Below are positions 1 to 8,021 of a stretch of 64,000 bases of DNA, one piece after another. Source of the stretch: Alteripontixanthobacter sp. (GTDB lineage Bacteria; Pseudomonadota; Alphaproteobacteria; Sphingomonadales; Sphingomonadaceae). How positions within the stretch are numbered: the stretch's first letter is position 1; every line of letters begins with the position of its first letter. Location of the stretch: the NCBI GenBank assembly GCA_039968605.1, contig JBDVPM010000008.1, forward strand, positions 2,098,968-2,162,967. The letters run 5' to 3'. A program made the translations under genes and the position numbers. The notes below the pieces were generated by a model. It saw only the letters and a list, made by a program, of their open reading frames with translations. It was not told where the DNA came from and did not search any database.

Positions 1-709
1 CGTCATGGGCTTTGTCCAGCGTAACATGCCGGATACCTTCCAACGCTTCGCGAACCGTTCGGACCCGCCGCGTCCGGTTGGCGGCGAGCGATCCGCTATT
101 GACCGAAAGACGCTTGCGATTGAACCGGCTCACGATCCAGTAAGTCATCACGAGGACGGCGAATGCGGTGCCGGTGATGGCAGGTTCCAGAAACAACAGC
201 GCTGCTGCGATCGCACAACATAACACCAGGCCGGAAACCGCCTGGATCAGCGGAAGAAGAACCTTGTTCGTCACCTCGTGGGTCTTATCGATGCCTGCAA
301 GGGCGAAGTTCGAGTTATTCTGCGCATGCATTTCGAATGGTTGTCCCATCGCGCCGGTAAAAACGGCTACTCCCAGATCATGGCCGACCTCATGGGCAAT
401 TTTCTGTGATTGAAAGGACAGGGCGAAACGCAGTGCGCCAGCCACCAATACGATTGCGATGAAGGCCGTGGTAAACGCGAGCACTTCGTCGAACCCCGAT
501 GGCAACAGATGCAAAGCCGCCTCGATAACTTCGCGGCTCGGTCCCGAAAGCGTCTTGCTTCCCGCGACGAGGGCGAGGAACGGCAGCAATAAACCGATAG
601 TAGCCAATTCGGCCAGGCCGGCCAGAACCATCAGCCACAGCAGCCAGAACAATTGTCGCCGCCGTTCGGACGGAAGCACGGCATAGAGATTACGCAAGTT
701 CGGGATCAT
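1..709 (-). CDS. ABC transporter membrane domain, N-terminal part (runs off left end)
   Basis: Reading leftward from an ATG at 707-709, one frame stays open to the window edge (236 codons). The product starts MIPNLRNLYAVLPSERRRQL and has two strong hydrophobic segments near residues 20-47, then others near 75-95 and 155-190, with a charged cytoplasmic loop (SRFNRKRL). This is the layout of the transmembrane half of type IV (MsbA/PglK-like) exporters that carry a C-terminal ATPase; the ATPase would lie outside the window. PglK-like proteins flip lipid-linked glycans or export polysaccharides. The substrate cannot be read here. The family call rests on topology and general resemblance, not on any nucleotide-binding motif. 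Confidence 0.6.
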   Translation of the reverse strand, partial: MIPNLRNLYAVLPSERRRQLFWLLWLMVLAGLAELATIGLLLPFLALVAGSKTLSGPSREVIEAALHLLPSGFDEVLAFTTAFIAIVLVAGALRFALSFQSQKIAHEVGHDLGVAVFTGAMGQPFEMHAQNNSNFALAGIDKTHEVTNKVLLPLIQAVSGLVLCCAIAAALLFLEPAITGTAFAVLVMTYWIVSRFNRKRLSVNSGSLAANRTRRVRTVREALEGIRHVTLDKAHD

Positions 710-863
710 ATTGCTAAATGCTCTGTTCTATGACCCGTCGAGGCGATATTTGATCGCGAAAAGACTGGCTTACCCCCTTTTCGGCCGCCGCGTTCTGAAG
801 CAATCACGCTTGGACTGCGCTGCGGCCTATGTCAGACAACTCGGGATGGGGGCAAGAGCGCAA

Positions 864-1478
864 ATGGGATCGGGCAAATCTGTGTTTTACGTTATCTGGC
901 ATAGGGTAGCGAGAGCACCGCTGGATAGGAATTTCCTTGGCCGCTTGGCTATCCTGGCCACCTTCGCGATCGCCATACAATCCTGCGACAGCCCTCCCCC
1001 TCCCGCGCAATCGGCTTCCGAGCGTTATGCCGGTTTGATCGAAACGCTGGAGAAGGATGCCGCGGCACTCCATGCAGCGCCGCCCGGCCTGTATTCTCGG
1101 CGGATCAAGCTGGAGGATATACAATTTGCTGGCCTGTCGCGCACCAATGTCGAGGCCGCGAATGAATATTACAAACGCCGGTTTCGCCGTCCGAAGAAAT
1201 TCTGTTTGGCCGAGAGCCAACCGCAGGCACAGGCGGCAGAAATCCTGTACATGATGACCCGTCGCGATTGCCGGGACAAGTTCGGGATCGACCATCAAGG
1301 CGAAAGCCTGATTTCCACCGTCTGTCACCGGCCGGGGGGAACAATCCGTTTGGTCGCCACTTCGCGCAGCGATCCCGGCTCTATCACCATCCACGAGATC
1401 GTCACCAATGGAGGGTCCGGCTATGTGGTCGCGCGTTGGCATGTGGATCTGGCGACGCGCGAAGGCTCATGCCCGTGA
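864..1478 (+). CDS. Putative lipoprotein, DUF3617-like
   Basis: The product (204 aa from the ATG at 864) has a long basic N-terminus, a hydrophobic stretch LGRLAILATFAIAIQSC that could be a lipoprotein signal with Cys as the lipidated residue, and then a small domain with PPGLYSRRIKL, a Cys in KFCLAES, a Cys in RRDCRDKFG and a Cys in STVCHRPGG. The order 'PGLY...C...C...C' followed by a short beta-rich tail resembles DUF3617, a family of secreted proteins of unknown role common in sphingomonads. An in-frame TTG at 711 or ATG at 846 are possible earlier starts; none has a good ribosome binding site. It diverges from the ABC transporter gene. Confidence 0.5.
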   Translation: MGSGKSVFYVIWHRVARAPLDRNFLGRLAILATFAIAIQSCDSPPPPAQSASERYAGLIETLEKDAAALHAAPPGLYSRRIKLEDIQFAGLSRTNVEAANEYYKRRFRRPKKFCLAESQPQAQAAEILYMMTRRDCRDKFGIDHQGESLISTVCHRPGGTIRLVATSRSDPGSITIHEIVTNGGSGYVVARWHVDLATREGSCP

Positions 1479-1483
1479 AGGCG

Positions 1484-2329
1484 TCACTTCAAACCGGTTT
1501 TGCCATCCACATCCAACCAGATTTCCGACCGCGGCCAGGAAACCCGCGCACCGATTGCCTCGAACCGGTCCAGAACATCACCGAGCGGGGCTTTCTTGCC
1601 GGACGGCAATTTTCGCTGGTTCACCTGCAGGTGCAGCGTGCCGGGATAGAACATCCGGCTTCCTGTAACGTCCCGCAGGAAGAAGTCCCAATCTTCGTCG
1701 GTCCACAATATCTGTTCGCCACCCGGCGAGGTGTCAATATGATGAAACTTGATCGCCAAGGCGGAAACCAGATCGAAACGGCCTAGCGATTCCGGCAGCG
1801 TCTGCTGCGGCTCCAGGCGATAGATCCGGCGATCGAGGCCCAACATCGCCGAGACTTTGTCCGCGACATCATAGGCCAGATCGATCCCGACATATTCGTG
1901 CCCAAGCTCTTCGCACAGAGCCCCGAAATGTCCGCCACCGCACCCGATATCCAGGATTCTCAGTGGCGGGCCGTGAAGCAGATCGCGGCCGTAATCGCGT
2001 TGCAACTTGTCCGCGGTCCAATAGGGAATATCGAGATATTTGGCGCCGCTGCCATCGTTTTGGAGCGGTTTCGCCGCATCGAACTCATCCCGGTAGGCGC
2101 GCTGAAGTCGCTCCAGTTCGGCGCGATCGACCCGCTTCATGACACCGTCGAATATCTCGACATGTCTCGCATCCACGCGCTTGCGAATTTGCACCACGCG
2201 TTCATCAAACGGAATGAGCGGGCTGCAAACGCCAAGGTCCGCCCCCGCGCCCCGCGCCCCAGGCCGCGCCCTGAAAAACTGGCCGAGCCTGTGGAGTAAA
2301 ATTGATTTTTTGTAAGGCAACGAACACAC
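1484..2329 (-). CDS. Class I SAM-dependent methyltransferase
   Basis: The motif I sequence LRILDIGCGGGHFGALCEEL followed by an acidic residue at the end of strand 2 (YVGIDLA) marks a Rossmann-fold methyltransferase that uses S-adenosylmethionine. A region with FDLVSALAIKFHH fits motif IV. The substrate is unknown; conserved family neighbours are often involved in sugar or lipid modification. The longest frame starts with GTG at 2329, but the first 60 residues are of low complexity and an internal ATG at 2140 (MKRVDRAELERL) is an equally good start. The gene converges on the DUF3617-like gene with only 5 bases between stops. Confidence 0.7.
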   Translation of the reverse strand: MCSLPYKKSILLHRLGQFFRARPGARGAGADLGVCSPLIPFDERVVQIRKRVDARHVEIFDGVMKRVDRAELERLQRAYRDEFDAAKPLQNDGSGAKYLDIPYWTADKLQRDYGRDLLHGPPLRILDIGCGGGHFGALCEELGHEYVGIDLAYDVADKVSAMLGLDRRIYRLEPQQTLPESLGRFDLVSALAIKFHHIDTSPGGEQILWTDEDWDFFLRDVTGSRMFYPGTLHLQVNQRKLPSGKKAPLGDVLDRFEAIGARVSWPRSEIWLDVDGKTGLK

Positions 2330-2494
2330 ATCCTAAACATGGCGAAGCCGGGTTCCGGCAATGCGCTGCCTTGACGCAAGACCATCAGACTATGGGATTT
2401 ATGAGGTTTTGTAATGCGATTGAGAAGCGTGGGCTAGTGAAATGGAAGGCTGACCGTAAATTGCGATAGCAAACATTCATATTCCAATTACCCT

Positions 2495-2513
2495 GGAACC
2501 GGCGCCCGGTTTC
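2495..2513 (-). terminator. Hairpin after fliS, possible terminator
   Basis: AACCGG and CCGGTT flank a 3-base loop, extended by two more pairs, about 26 bases past the fliS stop. There is no clear T-run after it, so it may be a weak or factor-dependent terminator or an mRNA 3' end stabiliser. Confidence 0.3.
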
Positions 2514-2538
2514 GCTAACGAACATACATAGGACCCCG

Positions 2539-2913
2539 TCAGCCCCCGGAAGCCTTCAGCGCGGCATGGATATCGGCGAGGTCCGTTTTCAGCGCGGTCA
2601 GGCTGGCCGGGTCGAAGCGCAGGATTGCGGCCGAGACTGCGTCGATTGCGGTAGAGTAGAACTTGATCAGCGTTGCACCCAACGGGGCCGTTTCGTCCAC
2701 GCCCTGGCGCAAGGCGGTAAGCGCAAGCAGCGCGTCGGACAGGGCGCGGGAACGGTTTGTGAAGCTCGCGCCGCCGGGGATCAGCGCCCGCCCCAATGCG
2801 GACAGCGCCCGCTCGAAGCACAGATCGACCAGCCCGATCCCGCTGGAGCCGAGTACCAGCGCATCGAGTTCAACCTTGCGGTATGCCTGTTGCGGATTGG
2901 CGAGGCCGAGCAT
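2539..2913 (-). CDS. fliS: Flagellar export chaperone FliS
   Basis: This 124-residue, mostly helical protein opens MLGLANPQQAYRKVELDALV, the typical FliS start in which the AY motif packs against flagellin. FliS binds the C-terminal D0 segment of newly made flagellin in the cytoplasm, prevents polymerisation and delivers it to FlhA. It is the last gene of the long fli operon and lies directly after fliD with 1 base between, the usual fliD-fliS order. Length matches the family (about 120-135 aa). The sequence is more divergent than enterobacterial FliS, as expected for alphaproteobacteria. Confidence 0.85.
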   Translation of the reverse strand: MLGLANPQQAYRKVELDALVLGSSGIGLVDLCFERALSALGRALIPGGASFTNRSRALSDALLALTALRQGVDETAPLGATLIKFYSTAIDAVSAAILRFDPASLTALKTDLADIHAALKASGG

Positions 2914-2914
2914 C

Positions 2915-4366
2915 TTAATTGTTATCTCCGTTCCACACCGCGATTTGAGCGCGCAGGAATTCCAGTGTCGATTGCGAGGAGATCACGTTGCGATCCGATG
3001 CGGTGAAGGTCTTGGTCAACCGTTCGCGCAGCCGTTCCTGCTGTTCGTCGTATTTTTCCAGCCGCTCGCCATTGCGTTCGATCAACGCGGTATAACGCGC
3101 TTCCGATCCGGCAAGCGATCCGGGATCGGACGGGCTGGCCATCGACCGGGCCAGGTCGTCGATCGTGGCGAACACGCCGAACACGCCATTGGTGAACATT
3201 GCGGCAGCAGCTTCGGAATTGTCGCCGAGCGTTTCGGCCAGGCGATCACTGTCCAGCGTAAAGCTGCCATCGCGCCCGATGGTAAGCCCCAGGTCGGCCA
3301 GCGTATCGGGCTCTCCTGCTGCGGCGCTCGGCATAACGACTTGCTGAGTCAGACCTGCAAAGGCGCGCTTCAGCGCCCGCGCGCCGGGATCGGAGCCCAG
3401 CTCGCCTCCCAGCGGTGTGGCCGCATCGCGCAGCGTGCCGGTAATATCGTTCAGCGCCGCGACCAGATCGTTCATCACCGCCTCGATCCGGTCGCTATTG
3501 TCGCTGAAGGTGATCCGCGTCGGTGCGCCGATATTGGTAGCGGCGAGATCGAGCGAAAGGCCGCCGGGCAAGCCGTCGACGCTGTTCGACGTACCGGTAA
3601 ACTCCACCCCGTCGAGCAGGAAAGTCGCATTGCTGGCCGTGCGGGTCAGCTGGCCGCTATCGGAGGAAGGCTCCCAGCCCAGATAGGACAGATTACCAGG
3701 CTGATTGGATGGCAGCAGCGCGTTGCTTTGGGCTTCGACGACGAATCCGTTCGCTGCACCTTCCGCCCCTTTCAGAACAAGCTGAGCGCCGGAGGAATTG
3801 GTTGCGACATAGGCAGTAACCGCGCTGCCGGCGGCGTTGATCTTGTCGGCCAGCATGGCGACCGTATCGCTCGCATCGACGGTGATCGCCAGCGCGCTCT
3901 GACTGGAATCTTCGGCGAAATTGCCTCCCGATACGGTGCCGAAACGCAGCGTGAACGTGCCATCGCCCACCAGATCGTCCGCGCTCGAATAGCTCTTGCT
4001 CGCCAATGTCTGGGCGGAGGCGAGCGAGGTTACTTCCAGAGTATAACTGCCCGAGGCTTCGGCGCCCGGAGCCAGCGCGACGCTGGCTACCGAGGGATCG
4101 GCGATGGTCGCGGAAGGGGCGAGGTCGCCGGTGCGGATTCGCTCGCCCAACGCACTCGCTAGCTGGCTCAGCTGTCCGCGCAGGGCGGCGGCCGACGAAA
4201 CGCGCGTCTCCAGCAACTCGTTGCGCGATTCCAGCTGTGCGCGCTGTGCGGCAAAGCGGTTTACCGACAGGTTGCGGGCCAGCTCCACCATGTCCACCCC
4301 GCTGCCCCCGCCAAGCGCGCCGAGGATCGAGGATGGGTTGAAGCTGTTGTTCGTCGCGGTTTCCAT
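2915..4366 (-). CDS. fliD: Flagellar filament cap protein FliD (HAP2)
   Basis: The product (483 aa from ATG 4366) has the FliD N-terminal domain (SSILGALGGGSGVDMVELA, then a coiled coil with SRNELLETRVS) and a C-terminal coiled coil (EKYDEQQERLRERLTKTF). FliD forms the pentameric cap at the filament tip that folds incoming flagellin. A TTG at 4384 is in frame upstream but the ATG gives the expected METATNNSF start. It sits 30 bases after flhB in the same operon and is followed by fliS. No Cys residues are visible, as usual for exported filament proteins. Confidence 0.93.
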   Translation of the reverse strand: METATNNSFNPSSILGALGGGSGVDMVELARNLSVNRFAAQRAQLESRNELLETRVSSAAALRGQLSQLASALGERIRTGDLAPSATIADPSVASVALAPGAEASGSYTLEVTSLASAQTLASKSYSSADDLVGDGTFTLRFGTVSGGNFAEDSSQSALAITVDASDTVAMLADKINAAGSAVTAYVATNSSGAQLVLKGAEGAANGFVVEAQSNALLPSNQPGNLSYLGWEPSSDSGQLTRTASNATFLLDGVEFTGTSNSVDGLPGGLSLDLAATNIGAPTRITFSDNSDRIEAVMNDLVAALNDITGTLRDAATPLGGELGSDPGARALKRAFAGLTQQVVMPSAAAGEPDTLADLGLTIGRDGSFTLDSDRLAETLGDNSEAAAAMFTNGVFGVFATIDDLARSMASPSDPGSLAGSEARYTALIERNGERLEKYDEQQERLRERLTKTFTASDRNVISSQSTLEFLRAQIAVWNGDNN

Positions 4367-4396
4367 AGCGCTTAGAACGGCCAACGCCGGGCCCTA

Positions 4397-5530
4397 TTAA
4401 GCCTGCCGTAGTTGTCCGGAGGCATCGAATTGCAGCTCTACCGGCACGGCGACGCGCGGCCGCGCGGGCTTCTCCCCGCGCTTCAGCGAAAATACGAATG
4501 CCAGCACGCTCGCAATGGCGGAATAAAGCTCCGCCCGGACCACCTGATTCTCACGCGTGGTGAAATACACCGCGCGGGCCAGTTGCGGATATTCCAGCGC
4601 CGGTATGTTCATCTCGCCCGCCATGTCGCGCATTGCCAGCGCGCGCGCATCGCGGCCCTTGGCCAGCACTACGGGGGCAGCTGCCAGCGCCGGATCGTAA
4701 GCCAGCGCGACCGAGAAATGGCTGGGATTAGTCAGCACGAATTGCGCTTCCTTCATCGCCGTCGCCACGCCGCCGCGCGACAATTGCCGCTGGCGTTGGC
4801 GGATTGCCTGCTTCTTTTCGGGCGAGCCTTCGGTCTGCTTGTTCTCGTCCTTCATATCCTGGCTGGTCATTTTCAACCGGCCCAGCCGCCGCACCAGCTG
4901 GATCGGGAAATCGATCAGAGCGATAATGGCCAGCCCTGCCGAAAGCAGCAGCAGCAGACTGCCCATCGCGTCCCAAGCCGCGCCCAACTGCCCGATCAGC
5001 TCGCCATCGCCCAATTGCAGCAGCGGCAGGATATGCGAGCTGCCCCACCAGAAGGCGAGCCCGCCCAGCAGCACGAGTTTCAGGATGCTCTTGCCCAATT
5101 CGATCAAACCTTGCGGCCCGAACATCCGCTTGAAACCCTTGGCCGGGCTCATCCGCGATGCCTTGGGGGCAAGGTTGCTCATCAAGAACCGTCCCTCCCC
5201 GAAACCAAGCTGCGAGATTATCGTCACGCTTACGACCAGCGCGCCAAGGGTAAGGATCGGGGGGAGCACGGCGCCCAGCGTGCCAAGCAGCAGGCGTTGC
5301 GGTTCGAAAGACGCCAGGTCGCCATGTTCGAAAGTAAAGCTGCCCCGCGCCGCTGCACCCACCTGCGCGAACAGCCACGGCCCGGCAGCCAGCAGCCAGC
5401 AGCCGCCCGCCAGCATCGCCGCAGCCGTGCCGAGTTCCTTGGAACGCAGCACGTCGCCCTTCTTGGCGGCGTCTTTCTTGCGCTTCTCGGTCGGTGCGAA
5501 TTGCTTTTCGCCGGACTGGTCTTCGCTCAT
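4397..5530 (-). CDS. flhB: Flagellar export switch protein FlhB
   Basis: FlhB (377 aa) is the inner-membrane component of the flagellar type III export gate that changes substrate specificity from rod/hook to filament. Visible parts are the basic N-terminus (EKQFAPTEKRKKDAAKKGDV), four hydrophobic segments between residues 35 and 210, and the C-terminal cytoplasmic domain. The autocleavage site, normally NPTH, reads NPSH at residues 268-271 (VLTNPSHFSVAL); the Asn and Pro that take part in cleavage are kept at the same position as in Salmonella. The start at 5530 overlaps the fliR stop by 4 bases, so translation is likely coupled. Confidence 0.95.
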   Translation of the reverse strand: MSEDQSGEKQFAPTEKRKKDAAKKGDVLRSKELGTAAAMLAGGCWLLAAGPWLFAQVGAAARGSFTFEHGDLASFEPQRLLLGTLGAVLPPILTLGALVVSVTIISQLGFGEGRFLMSNLAPKASRMSPAKGFKRMFGPQGLIELGKSILKLVLLGGLAFWWGSSHILPLLQLGDGELIGQLGAAWDAMGSLLLLLSAGLAIIALIDFPIQLVRRLGRLKMTSQDMKDENKQTEGSPEKKQAIRQRQRQLSRGGVATAMKEAQFVLTNPSHFSVALAYDPALAAAPVVLAKGRDARALAMRDMAGEMNIPALEYPQLARAVYFTTRENQVVRAELYSAIASVLAFVFSLKRGEKPARPRVAVPVELQFDASGQLRQA

Positions 5531-6309
5531 CGCTCGACCACCTCCCCGGCCTGGACGATCGCAGCGCGCGACAAGTCGACGAAGCGATCGGCAATCAGCG
5601 GGGCGGAGGCGATCAGCGCCGCCAGCCCGGCCAGGATGCCCGCAGGCAGGCCGAGCGCGAACAGGTTGAGCGACGGAGCGGAGCGGCTGATCACACCTGT
5701 GGTCAGTTGCACCAGCAGCAGCACCAGCGTGACCGGCAGCGCGATGGCGAGCCCTGTCGCGAACATCCGCACCCCGAAGGCAGCAATGCGCTGGCCATCC
5801 TGGGCCGAGAACCCGCCCAGCCCCGGCGGCAGACTGCGATAGCTGTCCACCACCAGTTCCAGCCACAGCAGGTGCCCGCCCACTGCCAGAAATATCAATG
5901 TCAGGACGATCCCGAAATACTGGCCCAGAGCGCCGCTTTGCGCGCCGCTATTCGGATCGATGGCAGTGGCAATGGCCATGCCCATCGTGCCCGAAATCAG
6001 TTCCGCCCCGATCAGCGGCGCAGCGAAGCTGAGCTGCAGGGTGAAGCCCAGGGCGAAACCGATCAGCGCCTCTCCCGCGATGGTAACCAGCCCGCCGATG
6101 GAATCCATATCGGGCGGTATCGCCACCGGCGTCCATACCAGCACGAACACTGCCACCGCGGCGGCCAGCACGATGCGCAATTGTACCGGAACGCTCATCG
6201 CGCCGAAAATGGGCGCGGCGATCAAGGCCGCTCCGATGCGGATCATCACGAAGATCAGCTGCCACAGCTGCGCCTCGACATTGCCGAAGCCGAGATCGGG
6301 CAGGAGCAT
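5527..6309 (-). CDS. fliR: Flagellar export gate protein FliR
   Basis: FliR (260 aa) is an integral membrane protein of the FliP-FliQ-FliR export channel. The sequence shows six or so hydrophobic segments, beginning with FVMIRIGAALIAAPIFGA and including the family-typical ISGTMGMAIATAIDP region near residues 105-120. It starts 6 bases after fliQ and overlaps flhB by 4 bases, the standard fliP-fliQ-fliR-flhB order. Length is the usual 255-265. Confidence 0.95.
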   Translation of the reverse strand: MLLPDLGFGNVEAQLWQLIFVMIRIGAALIAAPIFGAMSVPVQLRIVLAAAVAVFVLVWTPVAIPPDMDSIGGLVTIAGEALIGFALGFTLQLSFAAPLIGAELISGTMGMAIATAIDPNSGAQSGALGQYFGIVLTLIFLAVGGHLLWLELVVDSYRSLPPGLGGFSAQDGQRIAAFGVRMFATGLAIALPVTLVLLLVQLTTGVISRSAPSLNLFALGLPAGILAGLAALIASAPLIADRFVDLSRAAIVQAGEVVER

Positions 6310-6315
6310 GCTCGC

Positions 6316-6588
6316 TCAGCCCGAGATACCGGCGATGCCGGCAAAGATATCGCCGAAGAAATCGCCGATCAGCGTGATCATGCTGGCCCCCATGAACACC
6401 AGCACCAGCGCGATGGTCGCCAGTTTGGGCACGAAGGTCAGCGTCTGTTCGTTGACCGAAGTCGCCGCCTGGATTACACCGACCACCAGGCCGACGGTCA
6501 GCGCAGCCAGCAGGATCGGCGCGGCGACCAAAGCGGTCACCCACAGCATCCGGTCGGTCAGGGCGAGCAGGGAAGCGGGATCGTCCAT
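6316..6588 (-). CDS. fliQ: Flagellar export gate protein FliQ
   Basis: FliQ is a 90-residue protein with two transmembrane helical segments (VTALVAAPILLAALTVGLVV and IALVLVFMGASMITLIGDFF) separated by the conserved loop QAATSVNEQTLTFVPKL. Four copies wrap around the FliP-FliR channel of the flagellar export gate. It lies between fliP and fliR in the fli operon. Length and sequence match the family closely. Confidence 0.95.
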   Translation of the reverse strand: MDDPASLLALTDRMLWVTALVAAPILLAALTVGLVVGVIQAATSVNEQTLTFVPKLATIALVLVFMGASMITLIGDFFGDIFAGIAGISG

Positions 6589-6604
6589 TTTTCAGCCCCC
6601 CTTT

Positions 6605-7375
6605 TTAAGCAAAGCTCATCGCGAGGCTGCCCATCAGCATCGCCCAGCCATCGACCAGCACGAACAATAGCAGCTTGAACGGCAGCGAAACGATGGTCGG
6701 GCTGAGCATCATCATGCCCAGGCTCATCAGCACGCTGGCCACCACCAGATCGATCACCAGGAACGGCAGGAACAGCATGAAGCCGATCTGGAACGCGGTT
6801 TTCAGCTCGCTGGTGACGAAAGCGGGCAGCAGGATGGAAAACGGCACATCCTGCGGCGCCGCGAATTTTTCCGCCCCGGCCATGTCGGCGAACATGGTCA
6901 GATCGGTTTCGCGCGTCTGGCGGATCATAAATGCGTGGAAACTGGTTCCCGCCGCCTCGATCGCGGCATCGGCCTCGATCGTTCCGGCGGCATAAGGCTC
7001 GATCGCGTTGGCGTTCACATCGCTCAATGTCGGGGCCATGATGAACAGGCTGAGGAACAGCGACAAGCCGATCAACACCTGGTTGGGCGGCGATTGCTGC
7101 AAGCCCAGCGCCTGGCGCAGGATGCTGAGCACGATCAGGATGCGGGTGAAGCTGGTCATCATCAGCACCAATGCCGGCAGGATCGTCAGCAAACCCATCA
7201 GCAGCAGGATTTGCAGGCTGAAACTCAGCGGCGCATCGCCGCCGGAGCCGCCTTCTGCACTGTCCAGCGCGCGTTCCAGCGCCCCGCCAATGCCGCTTTG
7301 CGCAGCTGCGGTTTCGGGCACCAGGAGTACTGCGGCGCAGATGATCGCGGCGAATATCGGCAGGAGGCGGATCAT
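6605..7375 (-). CDS. fliP: Flagellar export gate protein FliP
   Basis: FliP (256 aa from ATG 7375) forms the pentameric core of the export channel. It has a cleavable signal peptide (MIRLLPIFAAIICAAVLLVP), the conserved ILVLSILRQALGLQQSPPNQ segment, the periplasmic loop with RQTRETDLTMFADM, and two C-terminal helices around LPFLVIDLVVASVL. The reading frame stays open upstream to 7723, but the signal peptide and the 4-base overlap with fliO fix the start at 7375. Confidence 0.95.
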   Translation of the reverse strand: MIRLLPIFAAIICAAVLLVPETAAAQSGIGGALERALDSAEGGSGGDAPLSFSLQILLLMGLLTILPALVLMMTSFTRILIVLSILRQALGLQQSPPNQVLIGLSLFLSLFIMAPTLSDVNANAIEPYAAGTIEADAAIEAAGTSFHAFMIRQTRETDLTMFADMAGAEKFAAPQDVPFSILLPAFVTSELKTAFQIGFMLFLPFLVIDLVVASVLMSLGMMMLSPTIVSLPFKLLLFVLVDGWAMLMGSLAMSFA

Positions 7376-7632
7376 TGCACCTGCTCCGCTTCGGCCAAGC
7401 GGGTCAGCCCCTGCTTGGTGCTGCCGACGAGTATTTCCTTGCCGCGAAATTCTACCACGGCGAGGCGGATGCCGGGCGCCAGCAGCGTGGTTTCCACCAG
7501 CTTGACCGCCCGCACGCTGTCTCCCCCGCCGCCCATCCGCGCCTGCATCTTGCGGGCCAGCGCAAGGCAGCCCCAGATCGCCAGCGCGAGCAGCGGCAGC
7601 ATTACTGCCAGCTTGAGCAGGTACCAGCCCAT
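7372..7632 (-). CDS. fliO: Flagellar biosynthesis protein FliO
   Basis: FliO is a small bitopic membrane protein that helps FliP oligomerise. This 86-residue version has one transmembrane segment at residues 4-25 (YLLKLAVMLPLLALAIWGCL) and a short cytoplasmic domain with the typical VKLVETTLLAPGIRLAVVEF...ILVGSTKQG pattern. It lies between fliN and fliP with overlapping start/stop codons on both sides. Confidence 0.88.
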   Translation of the reverse strand: MGWYLLKLAVMLPLLALAIWGCLALARKMQARMGGGGDSVRAVKLVETTLLAPGIRLAVVEFRGKEILVGSTKQGLTRLAEAEQVQ

Positions 7633-8021
7633 CAGCCCTGCCCGCCCAGCTCGGCCTGAACGTCGGCCGGAACCGGAGTGGGAACGGGTCCAGCCTGGGA
7701 CGCGTCGTCGCCTCCGTCATCATCGCCGACCATTTCCACGATCTTCAGCGCGAAGCGGTTGCCTTCGGTGATCACTTCGGCCTTCGCGATGGGTTTTCCA
7801 TTCACAAACACGTCGAGCAATTCGTCGGTCAGCCGGTCGAGCGGCACCACGCTGTCTTCCCCCAGCGTCATCACATCCTTCAGCTTCATCTCGGTGCGGC
7901 CCAGTTCGACCGACAGGCAGACATCGACATTGCGCAGGAAATCGAATCCGCGCCCGGCCTGGGCGGCGCGGCCCATCCCCGCAGCGTGGCCCGGCGTTTC
8001 GATAGGTGTCTGGATGCTCAT
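7632..8021 (-). CDS. fliN: Flagellar motor switch protein FliN
   Basis: FliN (129 aa) forms the lower part of the cytoplasmic C-ring and binds FliH to dock export cargo. The SpoA domain occupies residues 27-95, with VDVCLSVELGRTEMKLKDVM and the conserved LLDVFVNGKPIAKAEVI. The family usually ends soon after 'IVEMV'; here an acidic then Pro/Ala-rich tail of about 30 residues (GDDDGGDDASQAGP...) follows, which is unusual. The stop overlaps the fliO start by one base, and the start overlaps the fliM stop. Confidence 0.93.
   Translation of the reverse strand: MSIQTPIETPGHAAGMGRAAQAGRGFDFLRNVDVCLSVELGRTEMKLKDVMTLGEDSVVPLDRLTDELLDVFVNGKPIAKAEVITEGNRFALKIVEMVGDDDGGDDASQAGPVPTPVPADVQAELGGQG

Noticed and set aside
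2663-4162. Open frame of 499 codons on the plus strand opposite fliD
   Set aside because: It mirrors fliD codon pattern, has no domain and no sensible ribosome site; long antisense frames are common in GC-rich coding DNA.
4412-5842. Open frame of 476 codons opposite flhB/fliR
   Set aside because: Arg/Gln-rich shadow of two clear flagellar genes with no recognisable protein features.
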